From Qipengyuania pacifica (lineage in GTDB: Bacteria > Pseudomonadota > Alphaproteobacteria > Sphingomonadales > Sphingomonadaceae): DNA of 64,000 bases. Shown piece by piece: positions 1-8,107 of the stretch (its first letter is position 1; every line of letters begins with the position of its first letter). The notes under the pieces are model-generated. The model ran no database searches. It had not been told where the DNA came from and saw nothing but the letters and a program-made list of their open reading frames with translations. Location: contig NZ_JAHWXO010000006.1 in the NCBI RefSeq assembly GCF_019857205.1, positions 162,034-226,033 on the forward strand. The letters run 5' to 3'. A program made the position numbers and the translations under genes.

Positions 1-2
1 AC

Positions 3-302
3 CCTGTCCAGCAGGCTATGGTAGCAGAGCAGGCGATCCAATGTGGTTATTGCACGCCGGGGATAGTCATGGCGGCCAGCGCTCTGCTGGCAAAGAACGG
101 TTCTCCGTCGGAGGCAGAGATAAAGGCTGCAATCCCCAACCTATGCCGTTGCGGGGTGTATCCGCGGTTAGTCCGGTCCATCCAGCGCGCGGGACGCGTC
201 GCCAAGCGGCAGGAGATCATTAGCGCGGCGCCGGCGCCAGGGATAAGCGCGAGCGACGCAGCGCGCGAGATTCCGGCTTTGTCGGACCCAAGCGAGAACT
301 GA
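3..302 (+). CDS. (2Fe-2S)-binding small subunit of a xanthine oxidase-family hydroxylase (5' truncated)
   Basis: The reading frame is open from the left edge, so the N-terminal plant-ferredoxin-like domain is outside the window. What remains is the C-terminal helical [2Fe-2S] domain, with the paired motifs CGYC (followed by TPG) and CRCG, diagnostic of the small electron-transfer subunit of molybdenum hydroxylases such as isoquinoline 1-oxidoreductase IorA and aldehyde oxidoreductases. The last 35 or so residues after the second motif are low-complexity Ala/Ser-rich. The substrate cannot be told from this fragment; the molybdopterin-binding large subunit would be expected upstream, since arsC follows 22 bases downstream. 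Confidence 0.9.
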   Translation, partial: PVQQAMVAEQAIQCGYCTPGIVMAASALLAKNGSPSEAEIKAAIPNLCRCGVYPRLVRSIQRAGRVAKRQEIISAAPAPGISASDAAREIPALSDPSEN

Positions 303-324
303 ACAGAACCATGGAGATCGAGGC

Positions 325-669
325 GTGAAAGCGACCATCTGGCATAATCCGAAGTGTGGCACATCGCGCAAGACGCTGGCCATTCTCGAAAACCTGTCTT
401 CAGTCGATGTCGAAGTGGTCGAGTATCTGAAAAACCCGCCCAGCGCGGAAAAGCTCGCGCAGCTGTACCGGGATGCACGGATCGCACCGAGAGACGGTTT
501 GCGAATGCGCGGGACCGATGCCGAAGAACGCGGACTTCCCGATGCTCCGGACGAGGAGATCCTGGCGGCAATGGCGAACGATCCGATCCTGATCGAACGG
601 CCACTGGTGGAAACGGAAAAGGGTGCGCGTCTGTGCCGTCCGCAGGATCTGGTACTCGAAATCCTCTAG
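325..669 (+). CDS. arsC: Arsenate reductase (glutaredoxin type), ArsC family
   Basis: This 114-residue protein is full length for glutaredoxin-coupled ArsC. It carries the N-terminal motif HNPKCGTSRKTL with the nucleophilic Cys at residue 11, and the C-terminal RPLVETEKGARLCRP region that supplies the arsenate-binding arginines. It would reduce arsenate to arsenite in the cytoplasm. No arsB/acr3 exporter or ArsR regulator is next to it, so it is a solitary ArsC; the related YffB/Spx-like branch of the family cannot be wholly excluded. The start follows the preceding stop by 22 bases, and the gene overlaps the convergent MFS gene by 4 bases. Confidence 0.9.
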   Translation: MKATIWHNPKCGTSRKTLAILENLSSVDVEVVEYLKNPPSAEKLAQLYRDARIAPRDGLRMRGTDAEERGLPDAPDEEILAAMANDPILIERPLVETEKGARLCRPQDLVLEIL

Positions 670-2030
670 CGGCGATCCTGTGTCAGCGTGCTGTCGGCCT
701 GCAAAGCGGTCCAGCCGTAAACCAGTACGATGCTACAGAGCGCTACGATCAAACCAAAGCCGAGCCAGTCGGAATGGTTGTAGAGCCAGACCCCTAGAGC
801 CGGCGCGTAGATGAAGCTCGCACCGGCGACCGACGCCGTAATGCCGCCCGCTCGACCCTGCTCCGCACGGGTCAGGGCCAAGGATGTTCCGGATGTGGTC
901 CCCGGGCGAAAAAGTCCGAAGCCCAAGGAAGCGATGGAATAGCCGAGCGCGATCGTGTGCAGGTTCTGCCCCAGAGCGAGAACGATCGTGCCGACCGCGG
1001 CAATGGCGATGCCCGAAAGCGAAGCTGCCCGGGGGCCGAGATTGAGGCGCGGTATCAGACCCCATTGGGCAAGAAGCGTGGCGATCGCACCGGCCATGAG
1101 GACCAGACCTACAGGCCCCGCACCCGCCATGGGATCGCTACGAAGTCCCAACCTGTCGAGCACCAGAAACCCTGCAATGCCCAAAACCATTGCCTGGGCA
1201 TGTCCGCCAAGAAGGCCGCAGATGACCCAGGGGCGCAGCCGCGGCTCGAACCAGCGTAATTTGCCTGGTTCAGGCCCGTAATCCTCATCCTCGTCGCCAT
1301 CGCGGGTTTCCTCCGCAACTTCGGATGTAGGGCTGCCGGAATAGGGCGATTCATACGCGCTGCCGCGAGCGGCGAACTGGGGTTCGTCGTTCGGAAGACG
1401 CAGCCTTAGTGCGATCAGGGTGACCGCCCCGATCAGGGCAAAAACGAGAAACGGCCCGGCAAGGCCAAGCACCGGCATGACCATCAAAGGCGCCAGCGCC
1501 GGCCCGATCACCGTTCCAAGGCCGAAGCTGGAGGCGATAAGGGAAAGCGCCTGCGTGCGTTCCGACCTCGGCGTACGGCTAGCAACATAGGCCTGGACCG
1601 CCGGTGGTGCAGCACTGCCGAAACCGCCGTACAAACTGCGCGCTGCGGCAAACAGCAGCAGCGCCCAGAACGCGGGGAGAATGCCGGCAAGGCCCAGCCA
1701 CAGCATCAGCCCGCACAGCAGGAAGCTGGCAATGAAGCCGGATATGCCGAGCGCCATCATCGCCTTGCGTCCCCTTCTATCTGAACGTTCCGCCCAGATC
1801 GGGGCGCAGACCACCCAAAGCAGCGCCGACCAGCTGTAAGCCAAGCTGATCCATACATCGTCCACGCCGAGCGAAGTGCCGATCGAAGGCATGACGGATT
1901 GCATGGCGGTATTGCCCGCGGCCGTCGTCAGCATGACCATGAATAGCAGCGCCATGCGCGAACGCGGGATAGCGTGCGAACGCGACGCTGGAGGCGCGGT
2001 CCTGGTTTTCACGGGGTCAAAGTCGGCCAT
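666..2030 (-). CDS. MFS transporter, multidrug-resistance (TCR/Tet) type
   Basis: A 454-residue inner-membrane protein with about 12 hydrophobic segments and the MFS motif A-like sequence ERSDRRGRKAMM after TM2 (residues about 80-92). An acidic hydrophilic insert (about residues 235-265, rich in E/D) separates the two six-helix halves, as in major facilitator proteins. The resemblance is to TetA-like drug:H+ antiporters, but the substrate is unknown. The start codon overlaps that of the divergent methyltransferase gene by 2 bases if that gene uses its ATG, so the two would share one promoter region. Confidence 0.88.
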   Translation of the reverse strand: MADFDPVKTRTAPPASRSHAIPRSRMALLFMVMLTTAAGNTAMQSVMPSIGTSLGVDDVWISLAYSWSALLWVVCAPIWAERSDRRGRKAMMALGISGFIASFLLCGLMLWLGLAGILPAFWALLLFAAARSLYGGFGSAAPPAVQAYVASRTPRSERTQALSLIASSFGLGTVIGPALAPLMVMPVLGLAGPFLVFALIGAVTLIALRLRLPNDEPQFAARGSAYESPYSGSPTSEVAEETRDGDEDEDYGPEPGKLRWFEPRLRPWVICGLLGGHAQAMVLGIAGFLVLDRLGLRSDPMAGAGPVGLVLMAGAIATLLAQWGLIPRLNLGPRAASLSGIAIAAVGTIVLALGQNLHTIALGYSIASLGFGLFRPGTTSGTSLALTRAEQGRAGGITASVAGASFIYAPALGVWLYNHSDWLGFGLIVALCSIVLVYGWTALQADSTLTQDRR

Positions 2031-2760
2031 GGTGCCGGCGGTACGCCGCCGTCAGCGACCTTGCAATGGGTTGGACAGGCTGGCACAGGCGGGGTTCGAT
2101 GAAACAGTCACAGGGTACGCAATTTTGACCGGACATCACGGTGCTGGTGCCATCGCACGGCCGAGTTTGCGCAAGCGGGCTTCGCGGCTTTTCGGGCAGT
2201 GGGGCGTGTTTTTTCGCGGGTTCGTCGAAGAGCCGCGGATGGTGGGTTCAATTATCCCATCCTCGCGCTTTACGATCAACAAGATGCTGGCGCCGGTGGA
2301 TTGGCAACGCTGCGAGGTGTTCGTCGAATACGGCCCCGGTGTCGGAACGTTCTGCCAGCCTGTGCTCGACCGGCTTCGGCGGGATGGGTCACTGATCGTC
2401 ATCGATACCAACCCGCTCTATATCGACTATCTGAAGAAGCATTTCCGCGACAGCCGGTTTCATGCCGTACATGGCTCTGCTGTTGATGTGATCGACATCG
2501 TGAAGGCTCATGGTCATGACGGCGCGGACTACGTCCTGTCCGGCCTGCCTTTTTCGACGCTCCCCGACGGCGTAGGGCCCGCCATCGCCGAAGCGACGCA
2601 CGAAGTCCTGCGTCCGGGCGGCGCGTTCCTTGTTTACCAGTTCTCGGCCAAGGCGCGCGATTTCATGGCGAAACACTTTCGCAGGATCGATCGCGGTTTC
2701 GAGCTTTGGAACGTGCTCCCCTGCCAGCTCTTCTGGGGCTGGAAAGACGCTAAGGACTAG
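2029..2760 (+). CDS. Class I SAM-dependent methyltransferase, rRNA adenine/phospholipid N-methyltransferase-like
   Basis: The SAM-binding Rossmann fold starts with motif I VEYGPGVGTF, followed by the acidic LIVIDTNP end of beta-2 and a later DYVLSGLPFSTLP motif IV typical of the KsgA/PmtA-like family. The region before it (FFRGF.EEPRMVGSIIPSSR) is characteristic of the 'rRNA adenine N-6-methyltransferase family' proteins of alphaproteobacteria, which resemble phosphatidylethanolamine N-methyltransferase PmtA. Those are usually near 200 residues, so the true start may be the TTG at 2167 rather than the ATG at 2029, which overlaps the divergent MFS start. The lipid or RNA substrate is not determinable here. 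Confidence 0.82.
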   Translation: MVPAVRRRQRPCNGLDRLAQAGFDETVTGYAILTGHHGAGAIARPSLRKRASRLFGQWGVFFRGFVEEPRMVGSIIPSSRFTINKMLAPVDWQRCEVFVEYGPGVGTFCQPVLDRLRRDGSLIVIDTNPLYIDYLKKHFRDSRFHAVHGSAVDVIDIVKAHGHDGADYVLSGLPFSTLPDGVGPAIAEATHEVLRPGGAFLVYQFSAKARDFMAKHFRRIDRGFELWNVLPCQLFWGWKDAKD

Positions 2761-3581
2761 TCCTCCGCGCCCGGCGTACCATGGCTGGCAAATCGCGATA
2801 GCTGGGTGTGCACCGCCGCCATGACGCAAACCATGGCGATGATCATTGCCGCGTTTACAATGCCCGAAACTACGGCGTCGCCGAACAGTGCCGCCTGCTC
2901 GCCCGCAAACGCGAACGCCAGCCCCAGTACGAGCGAAATGACCGCAGAGAGAACGATGAACGCGACGAGAAGCAGCAGATAGAAGAAAAACAGGCGAACG
3001 CTGTTGCCGCGTGTCAGCGCCCAGGATCGCCTCAGTACCTTGACCGGGTTCAATTCCCCTTCGATTGCGATGATCGGTGCCGCTAGCGACAGTTTGACCA
3101 CGACGTAACAGATCACGACAAAGGCGATTATGCCGCCCAGCGCCGCGAGCGCAGAGACGCCCGTCACCGCCCCGATACCAACGAGCAATGCGGCTATGAT
3201 GGCGATAAGGGCCGTCTGCAGAAGCTGCGCCGCGATGTAACTCGGCACGGATCGCAAACCGGTGGAGAGCGCCTCTCCTACGGTCGGATTGGCACGGCGT
3301 CGCACCAGCGCGAGCATCGAAAGAAGTCCGATCCCCTGAAGAATCGCGATGATCAGGAAGACCCACCAGTAGGTTTTATAGAGGTCGGTGACAGCAGCCA
3401 TCATGGCATCGACATTTCCGCTGGCCTGTGCCGTTTCGAGTTCGCCCATCCCGGGCAGCGCGATGGCGATCCCAGCATAGGGAATGAAGAAGAAGACCCC
3501 GGCTATGACTGCCAGAAGCCCGAGGTTCCGGGTCAACAGGCTGGTGGTGTCTTTCCAGGCGGTGTCGAGATCGAATTTCAT
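2757..3581 (-). CDS. Multi-pass membrane protein, glycerophosphodiester phosphodiesterase membrane-domain-like
   Basis: This 274-residue protein has about six hydrophobic segments (near residues 22-45, 70-90, 115-165, 190-225, 240-262) and no soluble catalytic domain. Its overall pattern, with a short polar N-terminus ([11 protein letters not shown]) and a central [12 protein letters not shown] motif before TM5, matches the YciC-like / glycerophosphoryl diester phosphodiesterase membrane-domain family of unknown function. The ATG at 3581 is preferred because GAGGGA lies about 6 bases upstream; an upstream in-frame ATG has no such site. It overlaps the convergent methyltransferase gene by 4 bases and is divergent from lipB. 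Confidence 0.75.
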   Translation of the reverse strand: MKFDLDTAWKDTTSLLTRNLGLLAVIAGVFFFIPYAGIAIALPGMGELETAQASGNVDAMMAAVTDLYKTYWWVFLIIAILQGIGLLSMLALVRRRANPTVGEALSTGLRSVPSYIAAQLLQTALIAIIAALLVGIGAVTGVSALAALGGIIAFVVICYVVVKLSLAAPIIAIEGELNPVKVLRRSWALTRGNSVRLFFFYLLLLVAFIVLSAVISLVLGLAFAFAGEQAALFGDAVVSGIVNAAMIIAMVCVMAAVHTQLSRFASHGTPGAED

Positions 3582-3639
3582 GCAGCTTCCCTCTGTTTGC
3601 CCCTTGATAAGCGCTTCGTCAGTCGCCACGCAATCGCAC

Positions 3640-4311
3640 ATGTCGACCATAGCCCCCGAAAACGTCGAATGGCGGAGCGAGATAGCGCCTGTAGGCTATC
3701 GTGAAGCGCTAGACCAAATGACTGTACGCAACCGCGCCATTGCCGAAGGGGAGGCGCGGGAAATGGTGTGGCTGTTGGAACATCCCCCTGTCTATACGGC
3801 AGGAACAAGCGCGACCGGTTCCGAACTGCTCGATCCCAGATTTGAGGTTGTCGAGGCGGGCCGCGGGGGGCGCTACACCTATCACGGGCCCGGTCAGCGG
3901 GTGGGGTATGTCATGCTCGACCTGAAGGAGCGCGGGCGTGACGTGCGCTGCTTCGTTCATGCGGTTGAAGGATGGGTCATCGACACGCTCGCCGACATCG
4001 GTGTCGAAAGCTGGCGCAGTGAAGGGCGGATCGGCATCTGGACGCGTGACATCGATGGGCGCGAGGCCAAGATCGGTGCCATTGGCGTGCGTGTCCGCCG
4101 GTGGGTCACCATGCACGGCTTTTCCGTCAATCTCGCCCCGGACCTGTCGCATTTCACGGGGATCGTCCCGTGTGGCATTGAGGAGTTTGGTGTGACCAGT
4201 CTGCAGCGGCTTGGAATCGATCTTGCACCCGCAGCCTTCGATGAGGCATTGCGGGCGCGCTTCGCGGATTTTCTCGGAGCGCTCGATGGAAAGGCCTGTG
4301 CGCAGCCATGA
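3640..4311 (+). CDS. lipB: Lipoyl(octanoyl) transferase
   Basis: Transfers the octanoyl group from acyl carrier protein to lipoyl domains of 2-oxoacid dehydrogenases and GcvH, the first step of endogenous lipoate synthesis. The 223-residue sequence has the family signature [12 protein letters not shown], the conserved Lys in KIGAIGVR, and the catalytic Cys in [12 protein letters not shown]. Length agrees with other LipB proteins when the ATG at 3640 is used; the longer frame extends into the divergent neighbour. lipA is not next to it. The stop overlaps the start of the following lipoprotein gene in an ATGA arrangement, suggesting translational coupling. Confidence 0.96.
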   Translation: MSTIAPENVEWRSEIAPVGYREALDQMTVRNRAIAEGEAREMVWLLEHPPVYTAGTSATGSELLDPRFEVVEAGRGGRYTYHGPGQRVGYVMLDLKERGRDVRCFVHAVEGWVIDTLADIGVESWRSEGRIGIWTRDIDGREAKIGAIGVRVRRWVTMHGFSVNLAPDLSHFTGIVPCGIEEFGVTSLQRLGIDLAPAAFDEALRARFADFLGALDGKACAQP

Positions 4312-4631
4312 ATTATCGTTCGACACTTTGTCTCGTCGCAGGTGCGATCTTGCTGTCCGCCTGCGGCGACGATGCGCCACCTGAGGAAACCGAGGCGGAA
4401 GCCGGACGAGGTGCGAAAGGGGAAGTACTCGGCGGAACGATCAGCGACGCTATGATCCCGCTCGATCAACTGCGTTCTCAATCGCCGCCCATGCCGGAAA
4501 CTCCGTCACGCTCAAGTGGAGAGACAGCGGCTGAAGCGAGCGAGTCTACAGAACCGGGTGTCGATCCGGAAACGGATGCCGCATCGGCGTCGATCGAACC
4601 GGATGAGGCTGCCGAGCCGGCCGAGGATTGA
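4308..4631 (+). CDS. Small acidic lipoprotein of unknown function
   Basis: A 107-residue protein with a short signal peptide ending in a lipobox (LLSAC, Cys at residue 19), so it should be lipidated and anchored in the envelope. The mature part is disordered-looking and very acidic, rich in Glu, Ala, Ser and Pro, with no recognisable domain. It starts inside the lipB stop codon (ATGA) and so is probably co-translated with lipB, but nothing visible links it to lipoate metabolism. Confidence 0.75.
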   Translation: MNYRSTLCLVAGAILLSACGDDAPPEETEAEAGRGAKGEVLGGTISDAMIPLDQLRSQSPPMPETPSRSSGETAAEASESTEPGVDPETDAASASIEPDEAAEPAED

Positions 4632-4653
4632 GATCCCCGACCGGCAAGGGAGA

Positions 4654-5766
4654 TCATTCTGCGGCGGTCTGCTCCGCTTCGCTCAACGCCGGATAATCGA
4701 CATATCCTTCAGGCCCGCGACCATACCAGCTATGCGGTACGTTCACATTGGGGCTGATTTCCGCCCCGATCCGGAAGCGGGTCGGTAAGTCGGGGTTCGA
4801 AATGAAGTCCCGGCCCCAGCTTACCGCATCGGCACGTCCGGCATCGATATCGGCAGTCGCTTCCTCGGGCGAATAGTCGCTGTTGAGGATAAGCGCGCCG
4901 GAATAGATTTTGCGAATGAGCGGGCTCTGCTTTGGCACGTCGGTGCTACCAAAGGTGCCGTCTGGACCCGGCTCGCGAAGTTCTAGGAACGCGAGGCCGA
5001 GCTCTTCCACGACCTTGGCAGCCGCACCGAACGTCGTCGCGGGATCGCTGTCGTCGCAGCCTTGCGTTTCGCCATTTGGCGACAGACGGACGCCGACGCG
5101 ATCGGCCCCCCACACATCGACGAGCGCGGTCAGCACTTCGCGCAGGAATCGAGTGCGGTTTTCGGCACTGCCGCCGTATTCATCGGTCCGCAGATTGGTG
5201 CTGTCCCGCAGGAACTGGTCGACGAGGTAGCCATTCGCTCCGTGCAGTTGCACTCCATCGAACCCCGCCTTTTTGGCGTTTTCCGCGGCGTGGCGATAAT
5301 CTTCCACGATACGCGCGATGTCTTCCTTCGTGGCTTCGCGCGCCTGTTCGTAATCCTTACGTCCTTCGAAAGTATGTGCGTGGCCGGGCGCTTTGGTTGC
5401 GCTGGCGGAAACTGGTGGATTCCCGCCGAGGAACAGGGGGTGCACCAGTCGGCCCATGTGCCACATTTGCAGAACGATCAGACCGCCTTCTTCATGAACG
5501 GCACTGGTGACCTGCTTCCAGCCTTCAACCTGCTCATCGCTCCAGATACCAGGCGCAGCGGGCCAGCCAAGGCCCTCGACACTGATTCCGGTAGCCTCGG
5601 TGATGATGAGCCCTGCGCCGGCACGTTGACGGTAATAAGTTGTCATCATGTCATTGGGGACCGATCCGGGCTGGGTCGATCGACCGCGGGTCAGCGGCGC
5701 CATGAATATGCGATTAGCGGCTTCGAGCGAGCCCATAATGAGTGTTTGAAACAGACTTTCGTGCAT
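4654..5766 (-). CDS. Old Yellow Enzyme-family alkene reductase
   Basis: An FMN- and NAD(P)H-dependent ene-reductase of the NemA/OYE class, reducing activated C=C bonds of enones, nitroesters or similar electrophiles. The 370-residue TIM barrel begins SLFQTLIMGSLEAANRIFMAPLTRGR and contains the substrate-binding HGAN pair and the GYLVDQFLRDSTNLRTDEYGG block typical of classical OYEs. The ATG at 5766 places the family N-terminus correctly; the longer frame adds 37 unrelated residues. It stands alone between a lipoprotein gene (convergent) and a divergent DMT exporter, so its physiological substrate is not evident. Confidence 0.92.
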   Translation of the reverse strand: MHESLFQTLIMGSLEAANRIFMAPLTRGRSTQPGSVPNDMMTTYYRQRAGAGLIITEATGISVEGLGWPAAPGIWSDEQVEGWKQVTSAVHEEGGLIVLQMWHMGRLVHPLFLGGNPPVSASATKAPGHAHTFEGRKDYEQAREATKEDIARIVEDYRHAAENAKKAGFDGVQLHGANGYLVDQFLRDSTNLRTDEYGGSAENRTRFLREVLTALVDVWGADRVGVRLSPNGETQGCDDSDPATTFGAAAKVVEELGLAFLELREPGPDGTFGSTDVPKQSPLIRKIYSGALILNSDYSPEEATADIDAGRADAVSWGRDFISNPDLPTRFRIGAEISPNVNVPHSWYGRGPEGYVDYPALSEAEQTAAE

Positions 5767-5820
5767 GCGGGGCAAATCCTTTTTGCTGGCGCGACTTGGC
5801 CTTTGAGCTAGGGGCGCGTC

Positions 5821-6729
5821 ATGGACGAGACAAGCAGCCGGCCGGACAAGAATGGCTTTCAGGCAAGTGCATGGCACTTTGCAGCGTTGCTTGCGGGAAA
5901 TGCGGCATTGGCGCTCGGCCCATGGCTGGTTCGTCTGTCCGATACCGGACCGGTATCGGCAGGGTTCTGGCGTCTCATCCTGCCGGTACCGATACTGGCT
6001 TTTTTAGCTTGGAGGTCCCGTTCGCCCGGGCCATTGGACAAGAAGCTCACTGTGCTTTGCCTGATCGCCGGAGGTTTCTTCGCGGTCGATCTGGCAAGCT
6101 GGCACATCGGGATCGAGCGAACCCGCTTGGCAAATGCCACATTGTTCGGAAACGCCGGCAGCATCATATTGATGGTCTGGGGCCTGATTGCTGCCCGTCG
6201 CGCTCCTTCGGGCCGGGAGGGAGTGGGAGTGATTGCTGCCATTGCAGGAGCGGGGATACTGCTGGGCCGTAGCATGGAGATTTCGGCAACGACCTTTATC
6301 GGCGACCTGTTCTGTCTAGCGGCCGGCATATTCTATGCGTTCTATCTGTTGCCTGCCCAACGGGCGCGAGCGGTCCTCGGATCCTGGTTTGTCCTGTTGC
6401 TGGTCAGCCTGACGGCAGCGCCGATATTGCTGGGCATGGCCGTCGCGGCAGGCGAACCCGTTTGGCCCGGTGCCGCTGGATGGACACCCATTCTGGTGCT
6501 CGCCCTGAGCAGCCAGGTCATCGGCCAGGGGTTGCTGGTATTCTCTCTTCGAAATTTCCCGCCGCTGGTCATTGGCATGGCGCTGCTGACCCAGCCTGCG
6601 ATCGCGGCAACCGTGGGATGGCTGGCATTCGGCGAATTGCTCGAGCCGCTCGATATTTTTGGTATGGTGCTGGTCGGCGCAGCGTTGGTCTTGGCACGAG
6701 CCCCGGGCAAGGCTGGGCGCGTTCGGTAG
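5821..6729 (+). CDS. EamA/DMT-family transporter
   Basis: A 302-residue inner-membrane protein with ten predicted hydrophobic segments in two five-helix EamA repeats. The first repeat contains the AGFWRLILPVPILAF segment and the second ends with the WLAFGELLEPLDIFGMVLVGAALVLA pattern that is common in drug/metabolite exporters of the 10-TMS group. Substrate is unknown. It is divergent from the ene-reductase gene with only about 54 bases between starts, and convergent with the DUF2254 gene. Confidence 0.88.
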   Translation: MDETSSRPDKNGFQASAWHFAALLAGNAALALGPWLVRLSDTGPVSAGFWRLILPVPILAFLAWRSRSPGPLDKKLTVLCLIAGGFFAVDLASWHIGIERTRLANATLFGNAGSIILMVWGLIAARRAPSGREGVGVIAAIAGAGILLGRSMEISATTFIGDLFCLAAGIFYAFYLLPAQRARAVLGSWFVLLLVSLTAAPILLGMAVAAGEPVWPGAAGWTPILVLALSSQVIGQGLLVFSLRNFPPLVIGMALLTQPAIAATVGWLAFGELLEPLDIFGMVLVGAALVLARAPGKAGRVR

Positions 6730-6731
6730 GA

Positions 6732-8066
6732 TTACCAGAATGCCTTGTTGAAAGTGTTTACGTGGCGTTCGAAACGGTCGAGGTCGGGCCCGACTAAAGA
6801 TAGGCGAGCCTGACCAGCAAGCTTGTCCGCCTGGTCTTTCAGAAGGGCGCGACGGCGTTCATCCTGAACCGGGATGGCTGCGTTGGCGAGCGTATCCAGC
6901 ATCACTTCTGCTGCAATCGGGGAATCCGCGACCGCGCTGCGGATCGCTCCGAAACCGCGACTAACATAATGTGCGAAATCGTCGGGCAGGGGGATGACCG
7001 GGCAATCGTCCGCATCCTTACCACAGATGTCCTTACGCAGATCCCGTCGCCCGATTTCTGCTGTGGCTGCCCCAAGCCAATGCAGGGCTGTTATGGCGGT
7101 GAAGGGATCGTTAATCCCCGGCGATAAGGCCCGCAGTCCGATCTCTACCAGCTCGTCGATCAGGAATTGCGGATCCTGCTCGGGAGTGCGTGATGGGCCC
7201 AGGGTAAAGCATTTGCGAACCCGCTCCTCGACGTCGTCCGGGTTGCATCCGTCGACATCGATGAACGGCATCTCGCAATGAACAAAATCGCCGGTGCGTA
7301 TGCGTAACGAAAACGTACAGCCGCATTCTTTGGCGATTTTCTCCAGATCTTCGAAATCGATCAGCTGCACATACCCGGTATGCCAAGCTCTCAGCGGCTC
7401 GCCGCCTTTCTGTTCAACCGCGTCGCGAAACTCTTCCTCGACAGGATATGTTTCCCGGATTGCCTTGAGTAATCTCTCTCCGATCCCCTCGAGAACCTTG
7501 TTGATGCGAATGCTGGAAGGGATATGGTTGAGGAAATAAACGAGGACGGCGACGCACATGCCCATGAGGGCATATGCAACAAGCAGTGATAATTGCGGGA
7601 CGAAACCGGGAAGGGCCGTGGTCGCCGCATCGAGGGCATTCGTCGGCGTTTCGTCTTCTGTCCTGACAGCGCGCAGAACGACGAGAGCATAAACGAAACT
7701 GCCGATGAAGGTCGCCAGACTCAGTTGGTTGCCACGATCTTCCATGAAATTCGTGAGCAGGCGCGGACCGTAATTGCCGCTGGCATAGGCCACTGCAGCG
7801 ATTGTAATTGAAAATACGGTCGAGGCGACGCCGATCATGCTGCCCGCCATGACCGTGAGCATGTCGGACGCGCCCTTGGGACGTGCGGGGACGATCCAGC
7901 TTATGTCGTTCAGAAACTCCGCGAAGCCTGCGCGGTCGAGGGCGACCATAACGAAAGCCAGCACTCCCGCGACGATGGAAAACAACGCCGGATAGAACCA
8001 GTAATTCGCGTTAAGCCGTGCCCAGAAAAAACGAATGTCGGCGGTCAAGCGGCCATCCCCTGCCAA
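6732..8066 (-). CDS. DUF2254 domain-containing membrane protein
   Basis: A 444-residue protein with four hydrophobic segments in its N-terminal half (about residues 20-45, 70-95, 115-140, 155-180) followed by a large soluble domain. The motif ISWIVPARPKGASDMLTVMAGSM and the later SPGINDPFTAI block are typical of DUF2254, a membrane family of unknown function widespread in proteobacteria. The gene is single, convergent with the DMT exporter and preceded by about 40 bases from the stop of the S9 peptidase gene, with which it could be cotranscribed. Confidence 0.88.
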   Translation of the reverse strand: MAGDGRLTADIRFFWARLNANYWFYPALFSIVAGVLAFVMVALDRAGFAEFLNDISWIVPARPKGASDMLTVMAGSMIGVASTVFSITIAAVAYASGNYGPRLLTNFMEDRGNQLSLATFIGSFVYALVVLRAVRTEDETPTNALDAATTALPGFVPQLSLLVAYALMGMCVAVLVYFLNHIPSSIRINKVLEGIGERLLKAIRETYPVEEEFRDAVEQKGGEPLRAWHTGYVQLIDFEDLEKIAKECGCTFSLRIRTGDFVHCEMPFIDVDGCNPDDVEERVRKCFTLGPSRTPEQDPQFLIDELVEIGLRALSPGINDPFTAITALHWLGAATAEIGRRDLRKDICGKDADDCPVIPLPDDFAHYVSRGFGAIRSAVADSPIAAEVMLDTLANAAIPVQDERRRALLKDQADKLAGQARLSLVGPDLDRFERHVNTFNKAFW

Positions 8067-8107
8067 TGTTGATCAGGGGATGAACGCTTTACCTGCAATT
8101 GCGTGCC